From Populus alba (lineage: Eukaryota > Streptophyta > Magnoliopsida > Malpighiales > Salicaceae): a stretch of 64,000 nt of DNA. The stretch is from positions 7,855,493-7,919,492 of the forward strand of contig NC_133287.1 in the NCBI RefSeq assembly GCF_005239225.2. Direction: 5' to 3'. Made by a program: the position numbers and the translations under genes. Below the pieces are notes generated by a model. The model did no database searches, had not been told where the DNA came from, and worked only from the letters and a program-made list of their open reading frames with translations. Of the stretch, positions 1 through 9,269 are shown one piece after another (position 1 is the first letter of the stretch; each line of letters starts with the position of its first letter).

Positions 1-33
1 AAGCCGAGTTTTATGACAAAGATGTCACAACCT

Positions 34-250
34 TATCGAGCTTGTTTGATGGTATGGTTGCAGTTGCTTTTTCAAATAATTTTTTTGTGCTAAAATGCAT
101 GCCAATAATTTTTTTTTATTTTTAAAAAAATTATTTTTGACATCATCATATCAAAATGATTTGAAAACACTAAAAATATATTAATTTGAAGTTAATAAAA
201 AAAATAAAAAAATTAAATTTTTTTTAAAATACTTTTAAAATATAAAAATA
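34..250. repeat. MITE-like AT-rich dispersed repeat, copy 1
   Basis: A stretch beginning with a GGTATGGTTGCAGTTGC-type end runs through T-rich then A-rich sequence with a central block resembling GACATCATCATATCAAAATG. Related blocks occur near 33965-34165, 36085-36290 and 63745-63955. It has no coding capacity. The left end is close to the window edge and terminal repeats are not clean, so the element class (hAT-like MITE) is inferred. Confidence 0.5.
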
Positions 251-270
251 AATAGACCATATGTGTCGAA

Positions 271-597
271 GAATCCACGGGTTTTGAGCTCATGAGGAAA
301 TAAAGTTCAACCATGTTACATGCCTTTCATGGACAGTATAACCCTGAAGGGGCGAAACGACAGCACTTCACAATTCACAAGTATTGTTAGCCTAAATAAG
401 AGCAAATAATTGACTTCATTGCTCAAGCAGCCCAAGTCAATGTTTTTCCTAAGCTCTCTGAATTTCTATTTTCATTGGGTTTCTAGACATCCATTGACCC
501 ACTGACGAACAAAAAAGCCGAAGCCCAATCTTCCCCCAATTCCATTCATGGAGATCGTAAGTATATTAATCATTGCTGTAATCTTTTTAAATAATTT
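271..597. other. Intergenic, possible relic of a promoter and first exon
   Basis: This is less AT-rich than its surroundings and has no long reading frame. It contains an AAGCCCAA box near 520-530. An ATG at 549 is followed after three codons by a GTAAGT-type splice donor. No continuation exon was recognised before the transposon remnants, so at most it is the start of a broken gene. Otherwise I see nothing here. Confidence 0.25.
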
Positions 598-756
598 TAA
601 CAAAAATTCATGTTTTTACATGGATGATGGATTAACATATTATGATTATAGTTATAATTGTTTTTATTTGCAACTCTTCTGAAAACACTTTGTGGGGTGG
701 TAATTAAGTCACAATATGTTAATCCATCATCCATGTAAAAACATGAATTTTTGTTA
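598..756. mobile_element. Foldback or MITE element with perfect 44-bp inverted arms
   Basis: Positions 598-641 and 713-756 are exact reverse complements over 44 bases, beginning TAACAAAAATTCATG and ending GGATTAACATATT. They are separated by a 71-base loop. There is no coding capacity and no clear target-site duplication. The arms are far better preserved than any other repeat here, which suggests recent insertion or selection on the hairpin. A small-RNA-producing hairpin cannot be excluded from sequence alone. Confidence 0.7.
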
Positions 757-896
757 GAATGTTTGATTGATTTGATCAAATTAGCTTTTATCATTGATGT
801 TATTGAATGCACAACTTTTATATTTGTAAACCTAAAAATTAATTAATTAATAAAAACTATATAAACACATTATTTGAGTGCCTTCCATTATGTTAT

Positions 897-3440
897 ATGC
901 TTGCCAGAAAAAGATTTTCTAGCAGACAAGACGTTAGCTCTATAACTTGTTTTAGACAAGCTAGCATCAATAGTGTGTGTAGCAAATGCTTCTTCATGCT
1001 TGTTATACCCGGATATTGCGCACGATTAATAATAAAAAAAATTACTAAACATATCCCAGTTAAAATTCACCAACATAAATTTTCTTTGATTAATTAATCG
1101 GTGATTTAACACCTTATCAAATTGCCAATTGACTCACCGATGAACTTTTTATAATTTTATTGGCGAGTCCAGTAGTAATTTCAAGAATTTCTAGAAAACC
1201 CCCTAAATTCACCAATGAATTTTCATCCATTGACTAGTTCTAATTTCATGAATTTCTTCCACAAATTTGTATAATTTTCATTTTAACATGTCATGAGCAT
1301 GTTGGTGATTACCATAATTTTAAATCACCAATGAATATTTTATAGTTTTTAATTATTTTTAAGTTTTATCTATGATTCTATTTGAAATGTTAAAAATAAT
1401 TAAAAATTATATAACACAAGTAACAACATCACTCATATTTAACAACTCATTAAAACTATAACCATAACAATTAACACTTGATAAATGTAAAACAATAAAA
1501 TACATTATAAAGCAGCAACAAATACCTTAGTTACACAATGATGTTTTACATTTAAAATCAATTTAAATCCTTTTTAATTTGAATCTTTCCCATCTTTATT
1601 TTCATCATTTTCATGTCCATTATTGTCATCTTTTTCGTTGAATTGAAATTGGTTGATCTCTTCAGGTTCATTAACTGTTATATATCCACTAGTACTTAAT
1701 ATATTATTTAACCCGTCAATATCAACATGAACATAAGTATTCTCAGTAGTATAAAAATTTAAATTTTTTTCTAACTCAGTAGATGAAGCAACTCAATATG
1801 GATTAACTAACTTATCAAGTTAAAATACATATTCTCTCTTAGTTACTTCATTGTTATCATCTTTAACAACTTAGACACAACTCTTAGGTTTGGTTTTCAT
1901 AATGAATAATCAATCAACTCTATTACGATCCTTTCTAAAGAAAAGAGTGTGTGTGAAATATAGTTGTTGGTATTGTGTGGCAAATACAAAAATATCATTG
2001 ATGTTTCAAAGTCTACCTCTTTTATTAATTTTGACAAAACTATAGTGATAATATACTATAATTCCTCTATTGATATCATACTAATAGCATTTGAATAAAA
2101 AATTATATTATTGTAATTCAATTATTTTTTCTAACTTGCTATAATAATCAACTTTAAATTCATTAGAAGTTGATTCTTTAATACAAACCCAACTATTATA
2201 GATATTTCTAGCATATCCACACTCTTCAATAGGAAAGACATATAAATTGATGAGATATTCATTATAATACTAGATCTTTCTTTCATGACCTAAAGATAGT
2301 AATTTTAAACTTTTAGCACCGCCTTCCATATTGTACACCTGGTTAAAGATAACAACTTCATGTATGTTGCTAGAACTAAATGTTGAATCAATCATCCTTT
2401 CTAACATAGTTTTGTAAGGAATATAAGGTTTTTTTTGTGCAAATTAATTCAATTATTTCTCTACGAATCCTTTTTTTTGAAGATGCATCGCTATAACATC
2501 TGATTGGTGGAACTTTTTATTTGTACACTTCATATATGGATTTCTAATTTCATCTCCATGAATATTCTTTTGATTTGAAAGTACAAAATAAATAAAACCC
2601 TCAATATTTTTAAAATAATATTTCTTAAACAACCCTTGCGGTGAATCTCGATACATTAAAAAACAACCATCTATTACTTACGAAACCTATATAAAATATT
2701 GATAATAACACTTATTAATAATGTAATCGTCAATTCAAAATTCAACTTTGATAGTTAAAAATGAATTCATAATCCAATAGCCAATTATTATTTGTACAAA
2801 AATTCAATGTTTTGTCAAATATGAACTGAATAAATCAAATTAACATACATATCATACTTTAATACAACAAAACTCTCTATAAAAAAGTTGTAAAACATTT
2901 AAATATACAAGCAAACTACAAATACTAGAAAACAATAGTAATAAATTAACCTAAAAGATAAATGGGTATGTTTGTTTACTTAGTGTATGGAATATTTCGG
3001 AAAAAACCAACCAAGACAATGATGTTTTGGCACTATTAAGTGTTGAGATGACTAAATTTGTGAGGTGAGGGCATCGATTTATGAAAAATAGAAAGAAAAA
3101 GAAAAATAAAAAAGGATGTTTCTGTTGTCGGTTATGACACTTATATATTTACTAACAGATCAATTAACGATGAAAATTGATGATTGAATAATTCCCTTGG
3201 TAATTTTTCAGCAAATAATGACGTGTCATGTTACTGAGGAATCACCATGATAATATTTCTTGATTTTTTTAATTATTTTTATTACGTTGGCAATTCCATC
3301 AATAATTTTTGACATCACATATTCCTTCACTGATAACGTCGATAATTTCCGACATATATTTTCTATCACTATTGTCATTGGACATTATTGATAAAATATT
3401 TTTCATCGATAATTTCGGATAATGTTCTTTTATGATTTCC
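897..3440 (-). mobile_element. Degenerate CACTA (En/Spm) element, internally deleted
   Basis: Decayed transposase fragments on the minus strand lie between two zones rich in short ACCGATGAA/TTACCGATG-like subterminal motifs (about 1100-1340 and 3120-3430), an arrangement typical of plant CACTA elements. The left end near 897 reads GCCAGAAAAAGATTTTCTAG and resembles a CACTA terminal repeat. The right end near 3430 is degraded. The boundaries are therefore approximate. Confidence 0.55.
1560..2660 (-). pseudogene. CACTA transposase relic: N-terminal domain joined to DUF4216-like C-terminal domain
   Basis: Read on the minus strand, 2656 to about 2450 encodes the start MYRDSPQ and a segment with NPYMKCTNKKFHQ, matching the transposase-associated domain (cysteine pair, then a HL-KKGF helix). 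Further down, about 2250-1900 reads SWVCIKESTSNEF, then VDYYSKLEKIIELQ, then RGIIVYYHYSFVKINKRGR. That is the pattern of the DUF4216 domain at the C-terminus of CACTA TnpD-type proteins. The tail to about 1565 is acidic and low in complexity. Several stop codons interrupt the frame. The central TNP2 catalytic region that should lie between the two domains is absent, so this is a non-autonomous deletion derivative. Identification rests on motif order recognised by eye. Confidence 0.6.
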
Positions 3441-3458
3441 AAGGGAGTTAATCATGGT

Positions 3459-3462
3459 AAAA

Positions 3463-3493
<31 letters not shown>
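3459..3493. repeat. Poly-A plus (GAA)n microsatellite
   Basis: A run of A is followed by about seven GAA/AAG units. It is a simple sequence repeat just beyond the degraded right end of the first CACTA relic. Confidence 0.9.
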
Positions 3494-3639
3494 GCTTAAG
3501 TACTATTGTGATTATTATAAATGTTCTTTTGCAACCGTTAAATATAATAATAGAGGTGCATGAAGGCTAAAGGTGCCCCTTCATCTTTAACTCTATCTTC
3601 ATGTAAGGGTTTTAATCTTTATACCCTCTTTTATTTATA

Positions 3640-3748
3640 TCAAAAGAAACTTTCAATTCTCTATCCCCACCTCTATAATATCTATAATATCTATCGAAGG
3701 TTGACCTTTGTTAGAGATCCAGGTGATTTTTTTAATGACTAATTACCT
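3640..3748. repeat. About 100-bp repeat, copy 1
   Basis: The sequence from TTTCAATTCTCTATCCCCAC to AGATCCAGGTGATTTTTTTA recurs with moderate divergence at 5222-5315. The two copies follow the two CACTA relics in the same order, so the whole CACTA-plus-flank block appears duplicated. Confidence 0.6.
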
Positions 3749-4160
3749 AAAGATTGATTAAAAATTATGCTTATTTTTTATAGAAAACTTATTTGACTCA
3801 TCCACATTTCATCTTGGCTTGGAATTTTATTACTTGTCCTGTATAAAATAGCATAAAAAAAGTTTATAGAAATTAGAAAGCATAGTATTATGGAAGGCAA
3901 ATTAAAAGAGTTCAATATATAACACAACCAAACATAGTCTTTTTCCATTGCAAGTAAAACCATGGGATAGGTGAACATGTGAGATTCTTTATAAGATGGG
4001 CATGCTTGCATATGTCATCAAGGATTTTGAAGTTCTTGCAAATTATACATTATAGAAACTTCTCTTTGATTTTCTATGATCATGTATTGAAAAAAAAAAA
4101 AACTGCCTCACTTTCTTAAATACAACCCTAATTCGTATAAGTCAAGGATTAACTAAAATT

Positions 4161-4184
4161 CTTTTACACACACACACACACACT
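4161..4184. repeat. (CA)n microsatellite
   Basis: A short run of ACACACAC lies between the two CACTA relics. Confidence 0.8.
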
Positions 4185-4299
4185 CCAATCCTTTACAGTT
4201 TTAGATTACCACTTCTCCACTCTAATGTCATATCATGTGTTTTGTAGTTTACGAATATATAAACAACCTTTATAACCTATGAATGATATGGAAATATCT

Positions 4300-5095
4300 C
4301 AATTTTTTATACACGACATATAACTATTGTTTACCAGTATTGAGTTTATACTGAGCATGCCCATGAGTCTTGAATTAAGTTAAATTTATATTTTTACCGT
4401 AGAACAACATGCATAAGTTTGGGCACATATCATTTTTTTGATATTCTAGGCCAAGGGATTCCATCATAGATTTTATAGCATAAAAGTTCATTTTCAGCCT
4501 ATTTCTTTTAGGTAAAATGTTTTTTGCTCATTCGATAATGCTATCATGATCAGCTTCACTCAACCTATAATTTAACTTTATGACAAACACTCATTTAATG
4601 GCTGTCAATTTACTATGATTTGTGCACCCATCTTATAATAGTTCATTGAAATATTTTAAAAGTTCAAAAAACCTAGTTGCATATACATTTGGTTATTTAT
4701 ATACACGTGAACCTTCACCTAAATAACCATTATTCATTCTCATTGCATCAATCACCATGCTCCTATAATGATTACTATTATCATATATAACTCCATGTAT
4801 GTTGTTTGAACTAAATGTTGAGTCAGTCATCGTTTCTAACATAGTTTTGTAAGGAACGCAAGGTTCTTCGTGTGCAAACTGTTTCAAGTATTTCTCCACA
4901 AACTTTTTTTTTAGAAGATGCCTCACCATAATTTTTGTTTGGTGGAACTTTTTATTTTTACACTTCACACATGGACATTTAATTTAGCCTCTACTAATAT
5001 TCTTCTTATATGAAAGTACAAAATAAATAAAACCCTTAATCTCTTTATAATAATTTTCTCTAAACAACACTTGAGATGAATCTCGATACATTAAA
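4300..5095 (-). pseudogene. CACTA transposase relic with TNP2 start
   Basis: On the minus strand, about 5090-4690 encodes the same transposase-associated domain as the relic at 2656 (CPCVKCKNKKFHQ, HLLKKKFVEKYLKQFAHEEP). It is followed by a linker (NHYRSMVIDAMRMN). Below 4690 the text reads PNVYATRFFELLKYFNELL, SEADHDSIIE, LPKRNRLKMNFYAIKSMM and LGLEYQKNDMCPNLCMLFYG. This is the conserved entry into the TNP2 transposase domain of CACTA elements. Stop codons break it at several points and the catalytic remainder is missing. It is a truncated, dead copy of the same family as the 1.6-2.7 kb relic and retains a different part of the protein. Confidence 0.65.
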
Positions 5096-5221
5096 GAATA
5101 ATCATTATTTACTTATGAAACCTATATAGAATATTAATGACTATATTTATTAATAATATAACAATCATTTCAAAATTCAACTTAGATAATTAAAAATGAA
5201 TTTACAATCTAATAACCAACT

Positions 5222-5315
5222 TAAAAATCTTCAATTCTCTATTCCCACCTCTGTAGTACCTATAAAAGTTAGGCCTTCATGGAGATCCAGGTGATTTCTT
5301 TAATGACTAATTTTC
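5222..5315. repeat. About 100-bp repeat, copy 2
   Basis: This is the second copy of the sequence at 3640-3748: CTTCAATTCTCTATTCCCAC through AGATCCAGGTGATTTCTTTA. It directly follows the second CACTA relic. Confidence 0.6.
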
Positions 5316-5319
5316 ACTA

Positions 5320-5945
5320 AATAAAGAATAGAGGAGGTGAAAATTTGAAATGTTATATATTTATCAAGCCATATTAATCATGATAATATAAGAAAAACCC
5401 TTTTAAATTATCTCAAATATAAATATAAAAAATTATAAAAACAATCATTATTTTATAATTATTATCAAATGAGTGGAAATAGAACATATCTATATATTAA
5501 CTAGTATATAAGATATAATCGAATATGCATGCTTAGTATAGAGAGTGGTTGATATAATTTCAATTGATCCGAAAACTGATACGAGAATACTCTATTATCT
5601 TGTGTGATTGTAAACATGATAATAATAAAAAGGGTGCATGTGAACGAATTGAACATGGTGGGTATGGACCGGAGGCCATTAATTGTGTGAAGGAGCTTAA
5701 AATTAATGTTGTCAACCAATCTTCAGTGAGAATGAATTTCTTCAGTTTTATGGTGGTTTCTTCTTGTTTGAGGTGGATCCATGTTTTTTGTTGCTGAATT
5801 GTGTCTCCCTGCCTGCCTATCACATTTAATTTTAAGTGGTGGGAATTTTTCTTTTGCATTAAAATTCTGCGTACTACACACATTTTCATGGGAATATCGG
5901 CAACGTGACCTTGCTTTATCCTCTAATCTTCCTCCCCCTCTAGCA
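5320..5945. other. Intergenic, no gene seen
   Basis: AT-rich intergenic DNA. Overlapping reading frames around 5500-5890 on both strands show no recognisable domain and no supporting splice structure. I take them as chance. Confidence 0.5.
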
Positions 5946-5962
5946 AGTTAATAAGTGGACGA

Positions 5963-6173
5963 ACACTTGAGGGTGTAGCTCAGTGATTAACTATAAGGCT
6001 TGCTTTGTGATTGTCCCGAGTTCGATCCTCAAGAGTATCAACCTATCACCCCCGCGGTGGCTTACCTGTCTACTAGGCTTGCAGGATGTTCAGTGGACCC
6101 GGGGATTAGTTCGTGATGCGTATAAGCTGGATAAGATATCCCGGGTTAAAAAAATAATAATAATAATAATAAA
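5963..6173 (+). mobile_element. tRNA-derived SINE
   Basis: The head carries an RNA polymerase III A box (TAGCTCAGTGATT at 5976) and a B box (GAGTTCGATCC at 6018-6028). These are spaced as in a tRNA, but the rest does not fold as one. The body runs to about 6150 and ends in an (AAT)n tail, the 3' structure of many plant SINEs. A 13-bp candidate target-site duplication flanks it (5950-5962 AATAAGTGGACGA and 6168-6180 AATAAATGGATGA, two mismatches). Length near 210 bp fits Salicaceae-type SINEs. The family name is not assigned. Confidence 0.75.
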
Positions 6174-6180
6174 TGGATGA

Positions 6181-6933
6181 TTGGGAATATTTTTTTTAAT
6201 ATTAATACATTCAAATAATTTAAAAATAGTACGGCTAACCCCAATCAATTTCTAAACATGAACCACACATTTCTCTAGACAAACAGCATCAAATCAAGCA
6301 GCCATTTCAATGCTCGATATTTCATTGTTTGTAGCTTTGTTTTATCATGTGGCATCAAATGAAATGATAGTACCAATGAAAATTACTGATTTTGATTGAT
6401 GTTTGATGTGTTGGGACAGGGAATGGACATGCCCTTGGTGGATCCAAGAAAGTATAATAGAAATTCACCAAAATAATTCAAAGATAAGTGAATTTTCTTA
6501 CATTATCCACCTCTTCCGGTTCCTTGTATTTCATCATCAACTATACCTAGTAGCAATCTTAGAATCAATGTCTCCAACTACTGTATTGTCTTTCCTTTAA
6601 GGCAATATCTTCACAAGATCTTATATCACAAGTAAAATCATTGAATTAAGATGTCCCTAATTATAAAATATATTTACTTTATATATATACATATTAGTGT
6701 CGGTTCAAATTTAAGAAAAGATTGTATAAGAAAACAAATTCAAAAAACACTCTTCATTCGAAATTAAAATAGAAATCTACCTTCAAGGAAATAAACTTGA
6801 TGCGTATGTTAGAAAACTTGATTTAATATATTCTAAAATGTATATCATGGCTAGCTTATTAAAATATGTGAGAAAATCTTTCAAAGTGAGAAAGGAAAAG
6901 CTACCTATGTTGAGTAGGGTAATTAAGTGTCTC
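6181..6933. other. Intergenic, no gene seen
   Basis: AT-rich sequence downstream of the SINE and of the 7120-7698 gene. I recognise no coding or repeat structure in it. Confidence 0.5.
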
Positions 6934-6949
6934 CATATATATATATATA

Positions 6950-6982
<33 letters not shown>
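6934..6982. repeat. (TA)n(CA)n compound microsatellite
   Basis: About 14 TA units, with one interruption, run directly into nine CA units. It lies about 140 bp past the stop codon of the minus-strand gene at 7120-7698, probably in or near its 3' untranslated region. Confidence 0.9.
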
Positions 6983-7119
6983 AGTGAACAGTATCTATCT
7001 AAAGCTGGAAGCCATTTCTTGCAATAAATTTGTGTAGGGAACGACAATTTGACGAGTTACTGTTAATTCACCAAGCATGGGCATCCCGTGGCTCGACAAG
7101 TAATTAACCAATATCCCAA

Positions 7120-7698
7120 CTACCGGAATATGACTTTCCGGCCGCTGCCGCTGCCACAACGCACTAAGGCTCTTGTGTCCACATCTCCCCTTGTGCCACA
7201 AACAACCGAATGTCTTCGCCAAAACCCTTGTAAAAACGTCTTCTTCTTCTTGTCCTTCTTCTTCTGCTTCATTCCGCCAGTCTTATCACTATCCAATGAC
7301 GACATACTTCTGTGGTCATGATCAAGATGATCTACCTTGAAGCCATAAAATCTGTTGCTGCTTGACTCTATAAGATAGTCAAGTTGCTTTGAAATGCTCT
7401 CTTTCTCATATTTATCAAGAAGAGAATTGTCTGTACGGATTGGACTCGGCGTTTCTGATCCTGATCCCATGGTATCTTCCTTCATTGTTCTCGTAGCTTC
7501 TAGCTTGTATCTTGATGGTCTTGGAGCTTGATGAGTTCTTGTAACATCAAATTCACAAATCGGCCTTCCTTCAGACCCTGAACCATGGTGGTACCATGCC
7601 CATGCAGCGGCTTTTACTAGGGCTAAATCATCAGTACTGCCACCACCTTTAGGTTTCTTTTTCTCCATGAAAATGTTGAAGGGAGGGATGGAAGGCAT
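7120..7698 (-). CDS. Uncharacterised basic plant protein, 192 aa, intronless
   Basis: A single uninterrupted frame of 192 codons reads from ATG at 7698 to a stop at 7120. A second in-frame ATG at 7668 (Met11, start of MEKKKPKGGG) has equal claim as the start. The protein has a conserved-looking block at residues 25-70 (ALVKAAAWAWYHHGSGSEG, then EFDVTRTHQAPRPSRYKLEA). It continues into a serine/acid-rich middle, a lysine-rich stretch near residues 143-153 (KQKKKDKKKK), and a basic end with FWRRHSVVCG. No signal peptide or membrane segment is visible. The composition suggests a nuclear or cytosolic protein. Higher GC than the flanks and clean codon structure argue that it is a real gene. I believe similar short proteins exist in other dicots but cannot name a family or function. 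Confidence 0.7.
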   Translation of the reverse strand: MPSIPPFNIFMEKKKPKGGGSTDDLALVKAAAWAWYHHGSGSEGRPICEFDVTRTHQAPRPSRYKLEATRTMKEDTMGSGSETPSPIRTDNSLLDKYEKESISKQLDYLIESSSNRFYGFKVDHLDHDHRSMSSLDSDKTGGMKQKKKDKKKKTFLQGFWRRHSVVCGTRGDVDTRALVRCGSGSGRKVIFR

Positions 7699-9084
7699 GT
7701 GGGATATCTGATATTGGAAGAATATGTGGAAATATCAAGCTCCACGCTATAGATAAAAACTTGGTATTTCCTTCTCTACTGTGGTTTTGCATCTTTAAAT
7801 TCTTCAAGAAAGGTATCTAATCTCTTGAAGGAATTTGCTTGCTTGGCTCTATTCTGGTCCATTGGTTGTGTTGTTAGGTGGAAATTAATTGGGGTCCTCA
7901 GAGGACTCGTTCGTTGTTATGGGCGTATACCATTCTCGCTTGTCTACATACCTCGTCTTTATTACACTTGAAACCTTGTCTTGATCATACACAAAACTTT
8001 TTCCTAGCAAGAACCTATCTTACTACACTGTTTTAAATTGCGGTTCAAGTACCAGTTTTTTGCTGCTTTTTATTGGAGCTTTAAGTTTAAAACGTGGCAT
8101 GCCGCACAAGCAAACAAGTTTGAGGCCCATGTATTGCCATGAAACTCCACTTAAAAGCAAGGAGTCTTGTTCCCATGTCATACCAATCTCATGATCCTCA
8201 ACGAGTCATGTATCCCATCTCATCTACCAGATCTCCGAGTTCAAGTCTCTTTCTTGTAAAGAAAAACTCCAAGTCGTGAATATTGAAAGAGCTTGTTGTT
8301 TTTACTTTTGTTTTCCGATGAACTGTCTTGGACTGCACTGAGGAGTCTCTCCCGCCCTTTCCAGGACCGGTGTAATCAAGCAAACATTCTAAGAATTCTT
8401 GAAATAACTTGGAAGAGAGAACCTTGCAAGTTCATCTAGCTATCCCACCAACTTAAATTGCTCTGCATCTGTAGGATAAGGTCAAATGCATGGGAGGTTA
8501 AGTGATGATTAGTTTAATGAGATTTGGTCTATTCAGAGCTCCGACTTCACATGAAAAGATCTCTACCTATTTATAGCCCTAGCCAAGTGGTGGTTCAGCT
8601 ATCTCTGTTTTTTCTTCACTGCCCTCTTGCACCTTTTCCATTATTGCTGCAAGAAGTACAGCCCTTAAAAGCAGTGACAAATGGTACAGCCCAGCGGAAA
8701 AGGAAAGAGAAGAAATGGGGTAGATATAAGGATGTCCATCCAATTTATAATTTTTTATATTCATCCACTACTCATTGTTTATCATATAAATATTCATACT
8801 CTATTAATTAAGTTTCTGTTATATATATATATATTAGAATAAAAAAATCAAAATATTCTACATATATTTCAGGTTAGTTTTAGGTTAAATTTCAAAACGA
8901 TTTGACAATATTCATAACTTATTTATTATTTATTAAATAAAATAAATATTCAAAAATTACATACCCATCAGTATCCATGGAGTTGTAGACATGAGCTAAA
9001 CATTTTATTTGCTACAAAACTAAGAAAAATTGTGATTTTTTGTTCTTGATACATTTGTGCCTCCATACAATTTCTTATTGACAT
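7699..9084. other. Intergenic: promoter side of the 192-aa gene and 3' flank of the TPR gene
   Basis: No convincing gene. A 61-codon minus-strand frame at 8198-8383 (start MLDYTGPGKGG) has fairly non-random composition but no recognised domain or partner exons, and could be an untranslated-region or relic frame. 8821-8835 is a short (AT)n run. Nothing else stands out. Confidence 0.4.
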
Positions 9085-9090
9085 TTTATT
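9085..9090 (-). terminator. Candidate poly(A) signal of the TPR gene
   Basis: AATAAA on the minus strand, about 180 bases past the stop codon at 9270. Position and hexamer fit a polyadenylation signal; no transcript evidence is available. Confidence 0.4.
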
Positions 9091-9269
9091 ATAACTACCA
9101 GCTTCTCAAGCTAACAAACAAAGATCACAAGAGTGATACACCCAAAAAAAAACACACCAAAAAGCGTCAACGAGCACATAATATTTCCAGCATTGTATGT
9201 GAGGTACCAAAGGTTTTGGAAGTGTGGTTTCATTCTGGCTTGAACAACTGGCACAAACCTGAAACTATT

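Noticed and set aside
5970..6045. A tRNA gene
   Set aside because: The A and B boxes are present, but the acceptor stem does not pair and the sequence continues into a SINE body with an (AAT)n tail.
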